A stretch of DNA of 64,000 nucleotides from Pelotomaculum thermopropionicum SI (GCA_000010565.1 AP009389.1:2294001-2358000); one strand, 5' to 3'. Counted from the stretch's first letter, positions 7,981 through 16,694 are shown. Made by a program: numbers and translations. Notes: a model not told the origin generated them from the letters alone.

Positions 7981-8895
7981 ATGCCAATAGTTTCGATTAT
8001 TAACTACAAAGGAGGCGTCGGTAAGACAACTCTTACAGCAAATTTGGCTGCTGAATTGGCATTTAGAGGGAAAAAGGTTTTAGCAGTTGACTTAGATCCT
8101 CAAGCGAATTTGACTTTTTCATTTGTGTCGGTTGATTTATGGAGAAACAAATTTCAGGATGATAAAACCATAAAATTTTGGTTTGATGCCTTTATTGATC
8201 ATGGAGCAATAAAAGACCTATCGAGCTTGATAATTCGGCCACCTAGAGTAAATGATATTACTACAGCACCGCTGGACATTATTTGCTCTCATTTGGGATT
8301 AATAAATGTAGACCTTGAATTAGCTGTTATGCTTGGAGGATCATCACCACGCCAACATAGAAATAATTTCCTTAAGATATATTCCTTATTAGCAAATGGA
8401 TTAGCAAGTTTTGAAGATAAATATGATTTAATAATAATAGATTGTCCGCCAAATTTTAATGTTGTAACAAAAAACGCATTGGTTGCAAGTAATTACTATA
8501 TGGTTCCTGCAAAGCCTGATTACCTTTCCACCTTGGGTATAGAGCAGTTAAATAGACACGTTGAAGAACTTATTAGGGACTACAATAAATATGCTGTTGA
8601 GATTGACGACAATTATAATGAATTATCACCTAAGCTCCTGGGTATAATCTTTACAATGGTATTTATTAGAAGTGGAAAACCAATTTTTGCACAAGAGCAA
8701 TATATTGAACAAGTTAAGAGGACAGGACTGCCTATATTTGATACGCTAATTCGTGAAAACAAAACTGCATATGCTGATGCACCAGAGTACGGTGTCCCTG
8801 TAGTAATTAAAGGTGCTTCTGGAAAAACCTATATTGACGTCCGCTCTGAATTGGAAGAGTTAGCAGATGAATTTATCCGAAAGGTTGGTCTATGA
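7981..8895 (+). CDS. ParA/Soj-type P-loop ATPase, AT-rich cargo gene
   Basis: 304 residues from the ATG 9 nt after AAAGGAG; an ATG nine bases earlier touches the ribosome site and is unlikely. Deviant Walker A KGGVGKTT (about 9-16), switch I DLDPQANLTFSF (about 38), and Walker B YDLIIIDCPPN (about 154) are intact. ParA-like proteins form ATP-dependent dimers that move DNA or protein cargo. No ParB or parS-like partner is present. Instead the stop overlaps the start of a small gene (ATGA). Codon use and AT content differ sharply from the phage genes and match the DUF2971-like and coiled-coil cargo genes, pointing to transfer. Function in partition, copy control or defence is undetermined. Confidence 0.82.
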   Translation: MPIVSIINYKGGVGKTTLTANLAAELAFRGKKVLAVDLDPQANLTFSFVSVDLWRNKFQDDKTIKFWFDAFIDHGAIKDLSSLIIRPPRVNDITTAPLDIICSHLGLINVDLELAVMLGGSSPRQHRNNFLKIYSLLANGLASFEDKYDLIIIDCPPNFNVVTKNALVASNYYMVPAKPDYLSTLGIEQLNRHVEELIRDYNKYAVEIDDNYNELSPKLLGIIFTMVFIRSGKPIFAQEQYIEQVKRTGLPIFDTLIRENKTAYADAPEYGVPVVIKGASGKTYIDVRSELEELADEFIRKVGL

Positions 8896-9353
8896 TGAGT
8901 TGTTTTAAAAACGAACTTGCATCATTATTTAAGGTACTATCTGAAACAATTGGCGGCCTCACTGATGAACAATACAATAAATTAATTAATGGAAAGGGGA
9001 TGTTGCTCTATACTGATAATCACAGAACATCAACTGACAATAATAAGCAAAAATCAAAAGAATTATTTCCAAGTAGGAAAGTAATTAGTGATGCGGAAAT
9101 AGAAAATCTATCAAGACAAATTTCAAAAATTACAACTAGGGAAGAAGCTTATACCTTATTAACAAAAGACCTAAATATTAGCAAGAATGATTTAATAAAG
9201 CTTGCTAATATTTTAAAGGTTTATATTTCAAAAAACGATAAGAGGGTTAATATTATTGATAAAATCATTGAATCAGTTATTGGTGCTAAGTTACGCTCAG
9301 AGGCTATTAGAAGCACTGATTTAAAAGGAACTTCTTCTTACAATAAAGAATAA
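8892..9353 (+). CDS. Small partner of the ParA-like ATPase, possible SAP-like C-terminal domain
   Basis: 153 residues, overlapping the ParA-like gene by ATGA, so translational coupling is likely. The middle is polar and flexible (HRTSTDNNKQKSKELF). The last 60 residues (LNISKNDLIKLANILKV then KRVNIIDKIIESVIG) look like a helix-extended-helix of the SAP/LEM kind, often used to bind DNA; this is a weak resemblance by eye. It takes the place a ParB-type adaptor would occupy. The IS element begins 4 bp after the stop codon, so any further downstream gene has been separated. Confidence 0.6.
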   Translation: MMSCFKNELASLFKVLSETIGGLTDEQYNKLINGKGMLLYTDNHRTSTDNNKQKSKELFPSRKVISDAEIENLSRQISKITTREEAYTLLTKDLNISKNDLIKLANILKVYISKNDKRVNIIDKIIESVIGAKLRSEAIRSTDLKGTSSYNKE

Positions 9354-9396
9354 AATAGGGCTTGCTGAACAAGTTTTCCAATTTCACAAACTGCTC

Positions 9397-10281
9397 TTAG
9401 ATAACCGCATACACAGTGTAATTTTGGTCCTTATAAGTCTTCAAGATGGCGCATATAAAATGGCAAAAAAGAAGCCGGAGCCGGTGTTCCAAGTTCATTA
9501 CCAGGAACTGCAGCGCAATGACGCTCTCTGCTGTCTCTTTGAGGCGTGCCATGATCCTGGCCAAGCCGTATCTGCGCTTGCATACGCCAAAGCCGCCTTC
9601 AACAGCGTTGCGTTCCCTCATGTCCTGGTGTGCGAATTGCTTCTCCCGTCTGCTATCAAGTGGCGGACGGCCCAGCGGCGGCCCGCTCAGCCTGATGCCA
9701 TGTTTTCTGCAGAAAGAGAGGTTTTCTCTGGTACGATATAACTGGTCGGCCAGGACTGCTTCCGGATAGTGACCGTGCCGTTTCTTGTAGTCTTCGACCG
9801 CCTGTTTTAAGCCAAGACTTTCGTTGAAGGAATCCCAGCTGAGGTGATCGATGAAGGCGTATCCATCAACCATGCTAATGGCCACTTTAGCCCCAAACTC
9901 GGTCTCCGCCCTGGCCTTGCCCCTTACTATGGGACGCACGTGGGGCTGAGAGATGCTGACTATGCGATCATCGATACGGTGTGTCCTTGTCTGGTACATC
10001 TCCCGCTGCTGGGCGTAGAGAATACGAATGGTTTCCAGTTCTCTAGACTGCCGGGCGCTCAAATTGCCATGGCCATCACACTTTAGAAGAAAATCGATTG
10101 TGCCCAGGTTTCTGCGAAGGTACCCCAGTTGTTTACCGATAGCCTTACGAATAGCCTTCACATGCGGTTTTCTCTGCCTGGCGAACTTCAGGTAGTCTTT
10201 TCTCGCCCGCTTGCGGTAGGTACGGGGTTTCCTGGCCAGTCCGAGTTCCTGATTGTACAGGGTGTCGATCATCTTTTCCAT
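9397..10281 (-). CDS. IS5-type transposase, C-terminal frame
   Basis: 294 residues carrying the rest of the DDE domain: GAKVAISMVDGYAFIDHLSWD, the second Asp in VLADQLYRTRENL, and the catalytic Glu in RNAVEGGFGVCKRRYGL. It overlaps the N-terminal frame by 13 nt. The ATG at its start is in the overlap and need not be a true initiation site. Together the two frames are of usual length for the family, so the element may be active if the frame change is programmed. Confidence 0.83.
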   Translation of the reverse strand: MEKMIDTLYNQELGLARKPRTYRKRARKDYLKFARQRKPHVKAIRKAIGKQLGYLRRNLGTIDFLLKCDGHGNLSARQSRELETIRILYAQQREMYQTRTHRIDDRIVSISQPHVRPIVRGKARAETEFGAKVAISMVDGYAFIDHLSWDSFNESLGLKQAVEDYKKRHGHYPEAVLADQLYRTRENLSFCRKHGIRLSGPPLGRPPLDSRREKQFAHQDMRERNAVEGGFGVCKRRYGLARIMARLKETAESVIALQFLVMNLEHRLRLLFCHFICAILKTYKDQNYTVYAVI

Positions 10282-10862
10282 TTTTCCCTGGCCTCATTGA
10301 GAAGGGAGAGGTCAGTGGGATACCGGATGTCTGCCGGGGCGCAGGTAGCGTCAAGCAACAGCTTGCCCTTGTTCACTTCCGGCTTCCATACTTCAAAATT
10401 ACCGGAGCCTGATGGATTGCCTGGGTCTTTGTCTTTTGGGTCCTTGTCTTTTTGTTCCTTGTGTTTTTCGCTCTGGCAGATCAACTCGTTAATTTTCTTT
10501 ATGATCTTTTGATCCAACCGTTTCCGGAAATGGACCATTAACGAGGGATCGAAGGGCGGTTCTATCTGGTATTTCTCCAGCCCAATGAAATACTGGAGAT
10601 AGGGGTTTTCGGTGATCTGCTCCACCGTCTCCCTGTCGGTGAAACCGCATCGTTCTTTTATAATCAAGGCGCCCAGGGCCATACGCAAGGGCTTTGCCAC
10701 TGTACCGGTATTGGACGGGAAAAGATCGGCATATTCATTTTCGATCTGCTCCCAGGGTATTATCTTGGCCAGTTTCACCCAGCGGTTGTTGGCATCAAGT
10801 TTTCCTTCGAAGGGAAGTAGAAAGTCTTCAATAACCATCTGACCAGTGGGACGCCGGTACAT
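10269..10862 (-). CDS. IS5-type transposase, N-terminal frame
   Basis: 197 residues: a DUF772/InsH-like N-terminal domain (FPSNTGTVAKPLRMALGALIIKE, FTDRETVEQITENPYLQYF) and the first catalytic Asp in KLLLDATCAPADIRYPTDL. The frame ends 13 nt inside the next frame, at an A5 run just after GAGGCCAGGG. A -1 change there would join LLNEARE to MEKMIDTLYN. Whether this is programmed frameshifting or a one-base loss cannot be decided from the sequence. Confidence 0.85.
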   Translation of the reverse strand: MYRRPTGQMVIEDFLLPFEGKLDANNRWVKLAKIIPWEQIENEYADLFPSNTGTVAKPLRMALGALIIKERCGFTDRETVEQITENPYLQYFIGLEKYQIEPPFDPSLMVHFRKRLDQKIIKKINELICQSEKHKEQKDKDPKDKDPGNPSGSGNFEVWKPEVNKGKLLLDATCAPADIRYPTDLSLLNEAREKWKR

Positions 10863-11033
10863 TTTTCCGCCTCCAAGTGCAAGCTTTTTACATGATTTAG
10901 CTCGTTTTCCTTGGAGAATAATTCGACAAAAAGGCCCTTAATCCTTTGGTACTACTGGAATTTATGGCTATTCAGCAAGCCCTAATTAACGTAAATTAAA
11001 AGACTTTGTGTCAATCAAACCAGATTCCAAAAT

Positions 11034-11057
11034 AGGGAAGGGCAAAAGCCCCTCCCT
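11034..11057 (-). terminator. Terminator after the fibre gene (possibly bidirectional)
   Basis: AGGGAaGGGC, loop AAAA, GCCCcTCCCT, with ATTTTGG following on the minus strand and TATGTTTT on the plus strand. It lies about 75 nt after the probable true stop of the fibre gene at 11134. Confidence 0.6.
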
Positions 11058-11206
11058 TATGTTTTGCCACTTCATAACATCTAAAAGCCCCGTCGCAATT
11101 GCGTGTTGTAATATAATATAGCATCTTGTTGCATTATTCTGTAACAGTTAGGCCCACGGTAGCCTTAATGGTTTCCTGGTTCTTCGAGGTGTCAGGCTGT
11201 CCGTTT

Positions 11207-14200
11207 TCATCCAGCGGTTGCAGGGTTACAGTGAAGACTACTTTCTTGGGTGTAGCTTGCAATGATCGGCTCCAACAGGATGAAGACTCTATGGCCGTCA
11301 ACAACGGCTCCACCTTCTGCCAAAGTTATTGAGCCGTCCTTATATTTGTAAGTTGCGGATGTCACTTGGAAATTGGAGCCGTCGGTCGAGCTAATTTCCA
11401 CGCCTACTTCTTTCTTTTCACCCATTACAAAAGTACGCACTTCCAGGGCGTCCTCCTTCCATTCGTATCTTTCCGATAATTCAGCCGCCTCAAAGAGGTA
11501 TTCAATTTCCTGGGCTTCGTACCGTTCGGCCTGTTCGGTCAAGCTGTAACGGTCTTCTAATTCCTGGGCCGTATAGCGGTCTACCAGTTCCGTTATTTCG
11601 TAGTCCGGGGCACGGCGTAACAGTGTCTTAATAATTTCCCGTAAGGTATCAGCCACAAGGAAAGCGGCCTTCCTAATGCCCCGCCTGGTGTCGGCCAAGG
11701 CCACAATAATGGCCAGGGTATTCCGCCTGGTGTCAGCGTGAGCTTCAGTCCCTACGATAACTTTCCTGTAGGCATCAACCTGAGCTAATCCCTGGGCTGT
11801 AGTTTTGCGGAAAGTATCGGCCAGGGTCGTTAAATTTACGATGGGCCTTCGCTTAGTGTCGGCGTTGGTCTGGGTGTTGACAATAACACGGCGGAAGGTA
11901 TCGGCATTAACTCGGGTTACGGCAATTGCCGTCACTTGCCGGTAGGTGTCCGCTAAAACATGGGCCGCCATTTTGACTTTACGGTAAGTATCAGACTCGG
12001 CTACAGCTTGGGCCAGTGTTTTCCTCCGAGTATCTACGCTAGCTTGAGCCGCTTTCCTGGTCTTACGGTAGGTATCAAAAAGGGCCTGGACGGTTTTTAT
12101 GGATTTCCGGTAGGTGTCCGAATTTACTACGGCGTCGGCCAGAGCCTTCCTTTTTGTATCCGCTTGAGCTTGTATGCTTGCAGCTACTTTCCGTAATGTA
12201 TCCGCTTGAATTACAACCACAGTTATAAGCGTTACGTTACGTAAGGTGTCCGCCAACACGGTCACGGTGGCTGCCACTTTCCGCACGGTGCCCGAGTGGG
12301 CCTGTACGTTCGCCCTGGTCTTTCTGTAGGTATCATTAATAGTCTGAACGGTATTTCGTACCGTGCGGTAGGTATCCGCGACGATAAAAACGGCGTTAAG
12401 TGCCTTCCGGCGGGTATCACTTACGGCTTGTGCCTGGGCTTTAACTTTCCGTAAGGTGTCCAGGTAGAAAGTGGTGACGCTGATTAAAACAACGCTTCGC
12501 AGGGTATCGGCGTTAGTTACAATATTTTGCCGCAGCTTACGCAAGCTATCAGCTTGGGTCTGGGTGTTTACCCGTACCTTACGGCGGGTGTCGGTCAGAA
12601 AAATGAAGCTGTCCGTTACTTTACGCCGGGTGTCAACAACACCCTGGGTGTTATTTAACACTTTACGCCGGGCATCTACAGCCAGGGCCGCCACGTTCAA
12701 GCGTATTTTACGAATCGTATCCGGGGCCGCAACAAACAGGGCCAGGGCCTTGCGGCGGGTGTCTACGTTGGCAGCCGTGATTACCCTGGTTTTGCGGTAG
12801 GCATCTGCTTTTGTCTTGGCGTTTGCCTGTATTTTCCGGCAGCTGTCTAACATAACTTGGGCCGTATTCTTAACTTTTCTTACCGTATCGGCGGTAATTG
12901 TAATAACATTCCGCAGCCTTCGCTCTGTATCAGCCGGTGCTATTGTGTTATTTCTGGTTTTGCGGCGGGTGTCCGTATGGGTCTGGGCGTTATTTCGCGT
13001 TTTGCGTAGGGTGTCAGAAATAGAATTAGCTGTGTTTTTCAGTCTGCGATTGGTATCAACCAGGGACGCCCCGGTCTTCCGGGCTTTGCGGTAGGTATCC
13101 CCCAAAGTTAAAGCCGCGTTTCGTGCTTTCCGGTAGGTGTCCACGGTAGCAGAGCCGGACCGGGTCACTTTACGCTGGGCGTCAACCAGGGCCATAATAT
13201 TAAACTTTGCTTTACGCAGAGTATCAGCCGGGGCCTGGATGTTTTTTCGTACTTTACGGTAGGTGTCCGCCAAAACTGTGGTTGCCTGCCGGGACTTTCG
13301 ATAGGTATCAGCCTGGGCCTGGTCGGTCTTACGTGCTTTGCGTAAGGTGTCGGCTAAAACAGTGATACCGCTTTTTATAACCTTCCTTCTGGTATCCGCG
13401 TTCAAAACCACGTTAACAAGCCCGGAATAGGTAAAAACGTCGCCGCCCCAAACATCATTTGTTAAGGTGATGCCGTCTTGCACGGTATTACTGGCGTCCA
13501 GGATTTCAACGGAGCTTACCGGGAAAGTAAGGTGTTCGCAGTTGACTGTAGCCGTCCCGCCGGATTCCGTCGCCGTCGGCCCAGTAGAACCACCCACACG
13601 GGCCTTCCACCCGGCAGGGAGGCCTGAAACGGTAATATTAGGAGAAGAATATACAGTATAGTCATCAGCATAGCATAACTTTTTGTACGCAGTGGTTGAC
13701 GTGATACCGGCCCCTGTCCAGGAGGCGTCAGTTGTATCAATTTGCCACGTGCTGGGTTCTGCTGTCCCGTACTGCCAGATTTTTATCGCCAGCCTTGAGC
13801 CTTTGCACATAAATTTGTAGTAATACCACGTGTTGGCAGAAAGTGAGGCGGGTGGGGTATAAGACGCTATTTGCGTAGAAGAGGTCAAATACTTGAAAAG
13901 GTATATTTTGTTAAGGTTCCAGTCGTACCTGGTATAGTAGTAATAATGTGAGCCATCGTCAACAAAGCGGTTATACAAATAAAAGCCCGAGCCGGTCGTT
14001 TTATATGTCCCGCTGAAGTAGAAAAGGTGCTGGTGGATATAGTCGCCCACTCCGGCAGGAAATTGGTAGTCATCGCCCCAGTCCGCTATGCTGGTAGACA
14101 AGTTATCCGCCATTTGTATCCATTTGTTGGTCGCGTTATAGGTAACAGTTCCCGCAGTATAATAGTTCGCTAAAGTGTTGGAATTCCAATATTCTGTCCG

Positions 14201-14248
14201 TATTTTCCCTGTACTGTTCCTGGTTACGGTCATTTTATTCCAGTCCAC
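11207..14248 (-). CDS. Giant repeat-containing phage fibre/adhesin-like protein
   Basis: 1013 residues from a GTG (an ATG 15 nt later is an alternative). Residues 20-185 resemble a LamG/concanavalin-like beta-sandwich, with YDWNLNKIYLFKY and LSANTWYYYKFMCKGSRLAIKIW, suggesting glycan binding. Residues 284-879 are about 42 copies of a 14-residue unit, consensus ADTxRKVxxxxxxx. Residues 885-930 hold five copies of a 9-residue unit (ELxDRYxxx). A small beta-rich C-terminal domain follows. The visible frame ends abruptly; in the +1 frame coding continues as ATPKKVVFTVTLQ...VGLTVTE to a stop at 11134, so the last 35-40 residues are probably frameshifted. Likely a tail fibre or surface-binding structural protein. 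Confidence 0.75.
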   Translation of the reverse strand: MDWNKMTVTRNSTGKIRTEYWNSNTLANYYTAGTVTYNATNKWIQMADNLSTSIADWGDDYQFPAGVGDYIHQHLFYFSGTYKTTGSGFYLYNRFVDDGSHYYYYTRYDWNLNKIYLFKYLTSSTQIASYTPPASLSANTWYYYKFMCKGSRLAIKIWQYGTAEPSTWQIDTTDASWTGAGITSTTAYKKLCYADDYTVYSSPNITVSGLPAGWKARVGGSTGPTATESGGTATVNCEHLTFPVSSVEILDASNTVQDGITLTNDVWGGDVFTYSGLVNVVLNADTRRKVIKSGITVLADTLRKARKTDQAQADTYRKSRQATTVLADTYRKVRKNIQAPADTLRKAKFNIMALVDAQRKVTRSGSATVDTYRKARNAALTLGDTYRKARKTGASLVDTNRRLKNTANSISDTLRKTRNNAQTHTDTRRKTRNNTIAPADTERRLRNVITITADTVRKVKNTAQVMLDSCRKIQANAKTKADAYRKTRVITAANVDTRRKALALFVAAPDTIRKIRLNVAALAVDARRKVLNNTQGVVDTRRKVTDSFIFLTDTRRKVRVNTQTQADSLRKLRQNIVTNADTLRSVVLISVTTFYLDTLRKVKAQAQAVSDTRRKALNAVFIVADTYRTVRNTVQTINDTYRKTRANVQAHSGTVRKVAATVTVLADTLRNVTLITVVVIQADTLRKVAASIQAQADTKRKALADAVVNSDTYRKSIKTVQALFDTYRKTRKAAQASVDTRRKTLAQAVAESDTYRKVKMAAHVLADTYRQVTAIAVTRVNADTFRRVIVNTQTNADTKRRPIVNLTTLADTFRKTTAQGLAQVDAYRKVIVGTEAHADTRRNTLAIIVALADTRRGIRKAAFLVADTLREIIKTLLRRAPDYEITELVDRYTAQELEDRYSLTEQAERYEAQEIEYLFEAAELSERYEWKEDALEVRTFVMGEKKEVGVEISSTDGSNFQVTSATYKYKDGSITLAEGGAVVDGHRVFILLEPIIASYTQESSLHCNPATAG
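11612..13399 (-). repeat. About 42 tandem 42-bp units encoding a 14-residue motif
   Basis: Units differ freely at synonymous and variable positions, while D-T-x-R-K is kept in almost all. Most units are exactly 14 codons; five are 15 or 16 codons. Strong protein-level but weak DNA-level conservation argues for old, selected repeats rather than recent slippage. Confidence 0.9.
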
Positions 14249-14280
14249 CCCCTTACCTCGGCTATATACAAAAAAGAAAA

Positions 14281-14301
14281 ACCAGGGGAAAAACCCCTGG
14301 T
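14281..14301 (-). terminator. Strong rho-independent terminator after the 125-aa gene
   Basis: Minus strand ACCAGGGG, loop TTTTT, CCCCTGGT, then TTTTCTTTTTT. It starts at the stop codon of the 125-aa gene and ends only 22 nt before the fibre gene start, so fibre expression must rely on read-through or a promoter overlapping this hairpin. Confidence 0.9.
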
Positions 14302-14679
14302 CTATGCTACGTGGAAGTGGTCAATGTCAAATGCTGGGTTGTACTGAGTTCCAATCCAGATTATCGCTTCTCTTACAGTTAGTTTGGGGTTGTACTCGTT
14401 CGGGTTAAGCCCCAGCCCTTTGAGCTTGTTGACAAGGAAATTCCATTCACTACGGGTTAAAGTATCGTCCATAGCTTTGTTAATGCGGTGGATTTTTGGG
14501 TCGGCCTCCATTTCCGGGGTAGGGTTTGAAACATAGACCAAAGCCCCCTTTCCCGCTACTGCCGCACAGACATAGTTTACAGGGTAATTGTCGATGTAAG
14601 GCCTGTAAGGGTCTTCGTCGCCGTACTTGGAAGTTGACGGTGAGCCGATCATCCCACAAATATAAAAACCGCCTGCCAT
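14302..14679 (-). CDS. Phage-associated protein of unknown function (125 aa)
   Basis: Begins MAGGFYICGMIGSPSTS. The central part mentions aromatic and proline-rich stretches (DPYRPYIDNYPVNYVCAAV), and the C-terminal half is helical (MDDTLTRSEWNFLVNKLKGLGL). No domain is recognised. It sits between the 136-aa gene and the fibre gene on the same strand, 17 nt from the upstream gene, so it is probably a minor structural protein of the fibre module. Confidence 0.6.
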   Translation of the reverse strand: MAGGFYICGMIGSPSTSKYGDEDPYRPYIDNYPVNYVCAAVAGKGALVYVSNPTPEMEADPKIHRINKAMDDTLTRSEWNFLVNKLKGLGLNPNEYNPKLTVREAIIWIGTQYNPAFDIDHFHVA

Positions 14680-14696
14680 ATTAAACTACACCCTTT

Positions 14697-15107
14697 CTAT
14701 ACAGCTTCGATAGTTGCGGTTACTTGAAGGTCAACAGTGGTATCGTTGACAGGGGTTTCGTCTGAGGTCGCCTTTGCTTTAGCCCAGAAAAGTTTATTGG
14801 TTGCCCCAATTACAGGGTTAGTCAGGGTTAGGTAAGCACCGTAGGCCCCGAAGGTTCCGGGGGAGCCAGCGTTGTCCGGGGCTAACGCCCACTTTGCGGC
14901 GGTAGTGCCCACCAGGGCGATGGTTACGTCGCCGTTGGTCTGGTAGCCGGTGTCACAACGCAGGGCCAGCTTGATCGCCGCACTTTCCTCGTTGTTAGTG
15001 GCGTTCAGGGTCACGGAAATAGGAGCGGCCCCGGTATTTTCCGAAACTTGGGTGCCGTCGGTACCGCCGGCGGTTGGGTTATTCATGTAGACGTGGATGT
15101 AAGCCAT
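14697..15107 (-). CDS. Small phage structural-type protein (136 aa)
   Basis: The ATG at 15107 is preceded by AAAGGGGAAAA and is preferred over an in-frame start 27 codons upstream. The product (MAYIHVYMNNPTAGGTDGTQVSEN...) is rich in Thr, Ala, Gly and Asn, with alternating small and beta-branched residues (VTIALVGTTAAKWALAPDN), as in phage decoration or Ig-like beta-sandwich proteins. A TATAAT at about 15250 on the minus strand could be its -10, but no good -35 was found. It heads the three-gene fibre block. Confidence 0.6.
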   Translation of the reverse strand: MAYIHVYMNNPTAGGTDGTQVSENTGAAPISVTLNATNNEESAAIKLALRCDTGYQTNGDVTIALVGTTAAKWALAPDNAGSPGTFGAYGAYLTLTNPVIGATNKLFWAKAKATSDETPVNDTTVDLQVTATIEAV

Positions 15108-15339
15108 AAAATTTTCCCCTTTCAAAGTAAAAATGGTGGGGCTGCCGTCGCCCTCACCATAGTGGGTGGGTAGGGGAAAGTGAAACAAGTTCTAGTAGAC
15201 ATATTCAAGGAAACGGCGTGTTATCTACAGTTTGATATGGAACCGGGGTATTATATACATCTTGTTTCCTTAAGAACCCCAGCTTCTATAGTTCCTTCCT
15301 TGACTTGATTAATTGACGAATTTTTTATATCTGTTAACT

Positions 15340-16089
15340 TTATACCATATAATCAAACTTGTCGCCTTCTTTTCTATACTTAGTATATAAAGCTTTAAAT
15401 TTACTATTAAGGGATTTAATTTGTTCGATTGTTAACTCATCAAGCTTATCTTTATATTTGCATATGTCATTATATAATTCAATATCTTCTATGGACATCC
15501 TATTGGGAAATGGCCCTTCAGAATGTCCTAATAACCTAACATAACTTTTAAAAGAATTTATTTCACTTATTTTTTCTACAGTTAATTGTTTAAGTTTTAT
15601 TTGATTAACAAAATCTTCTAATTCAAACAACTTATTATTTATTAAATCTTTATATTCTTCAAAACTCTCTTTAAAATTTCTTGTATTTAAAATATCGTCT
15701 ATTTTATTCTGTTGTTGTTCAATATCTCTCTTGGCCTTATATAAATCATTTATGAGTTTGTTGGACTTATCAATATTATCCATTAACTCATCTGTTTTAT
15801 CTCGCACTTTTTTGTATAAGAAATACCAAATAGAACTTATAGCAGTAACAACTATTGCAACTATCGTAATACCCCAAGTTATAATATTATTTAAAATAAT
15901 AATTTTATCATTTTTGGTTTCTAAAAGTGCCTCATAAAGTGCAGATATACTTACGCTCTGGTCATTATTACTTTGACTCATGGTTTGGCAATATGAATCA
16001 ACTAAAATAAAGTTAAAAATAACACAGAAAAAAAGTATAACAAATAATGATCTTACATAAATTGCCATATATCTCAATACAATTACCAC
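15340..16089 (-). CDS. Membrane-anchored coiled-coil protein, AT-rich cargo gene
   Basis: Up to 249 residues. The start is uncertain among GTG 16089, a TTG four codons on, and ATG 16068, all near AGAGGTGG. It has an N-terminal hydrophobic stretch (SLFVILFFCVIFNFILV, signal or anchor), a second membrane helix at about 68-90 (IITWGITIVAIVVTAISSIWYFLY), then a long Lys/Glu/Asn-rich helical region ending in KFDYMV. No enzymatic motif is seen. It is as AT-rich as the ParA-like and DUF2971-like genes and sits next to the integrase stump at the element end, a usual site for lysogenic cargo. Function unknown. Confidence 0.55.
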   Translation of the reverse strand: MVIVLRYMAIYVRSLFVILFFCVIFNFILVDSYCQTMSQSNNDQSVSISALYEALLETKNDKIIILNNIITWGITIVAIVVTAISSIWYFLYKKVRDKTDELMDNIDKSNKLINDLYKAKRDIEQQQNKIDDILNTRNFKESFEEYKDLINNKLFELEDFVNQIKLKQLTVEKISEINSFKSYVRLLGHSEGPFPNRMSIEDIELYNDICKYKDKLDELTIEQIKSLNSKFKALYTKYRKEGDKFDYMV

Positions 16090-16119
16090 CTCTCGAGATT
16101 AATAGTTTATATATTTCTA

Positions 16120-16320
16120 TTATTTAACCGTAAATCCTTTATATCTATGTAAAATAAAACATGCTAAAGAGTGCATAACCTGTAAATCGTTGTCCCACAG
16201 GTTGACGTAATGCCTGACCATTTCAAGGGTCGAATGGCTTAGAAGATTTTGTAAAGCTAATGTATTCCCACCGTTCATAATAAACAGCTTCGCAAAGGTA
16301 TGCCGGAAAGTGTGCGGGAA
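16120..16320 (-). pseudogene. C-terminal stump of a tyrosine integrase
   Basis: Sixty-six codons, too short to be noticed as an ORF. Translation gives PHTFRHTFAKLFIMNGG, LLSHSTLEMVRHYVNLW and ends GFTVK. These hold the HxxR box, the second His and the catalytic Tyr of phage/XerD-type recombinases in correct spacing. An in-frame TAA lies directly upstream at 16321-16323, so the N-terminal two thirds are gone. It lies 230 bp inside the tRNA-Leu fragment, exactly where a tRNA-targeting integrase gene is expected. Confidence 0.85.
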
Positions 16321-16553
16321 TTATTTTACAAGTCAGCCACACCTTCTTCCACTTTTTAGCTAAGAAAGAATAACAAAGGCTCACAAAAAAAAATTTAAAT
16401 TCGAGAAGGTATTTTTTCGATAATGTTGAAATCTGATTTGTAAAGGGACTCGTTTGAAAGTTTAGGCACCTAAAAATTGCTCCCTTGTTCTTAACGGAAT
16501 GGTATAAGAAAAAGTCCTGTAATATCAACGTCTGGCGAAAAGTTTCCGAAATC

Positions 16554-16615
<62 letters not shown>

Positions 16616-16694
16616 GCTTGATTTTCGAGGCTTCTGGGGCCTCGAAAATTTTTCTGTAAAATATGAATCCGTCCGCGTTGAATTAATTAACTCC

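Larger units (their letters stand above)
9358..10982 (-). mobile_element. IS5-superfamily insertion sequence, about 1.6 kb
   Basis: Perfect 14-bp terminal inverted repeats including a flanking TA (TAGGGCTTGCTGAA at 9356-9369, TTCAGCAAGCCCTA at 10971-10984) bound two overlapping transposase frames. TA at both ends is compatible with a 2-bp target duplication, as in several IS5 subgroups. The IS landed directly behind the ParA-partner gene, inside the phage-like element. The transposase is split by a frame change near 10275. Confidence 0.88.

Noticed and set aside
11960-13094. Plus-strand ORFs over the fibre gene (78, 109 and 92 aa)
   Set aside because: Open only because the minus-strand repeat avoids stops in that frame; repetitive antisense translation.
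11612-13399. CRISPR array
   Set aside because: The regular 42-bp spacing comes from codon-level repeats within a single protein frame; there are no identical direct repeats with unrelated spacers.
16223-16528. Minus-strand 101-aa ORF at the element end
   Set aside because: Out of frame with the integrase remnant, which has conserved catalytic residues; the 101-aa sequence is low-complexity and has no support.
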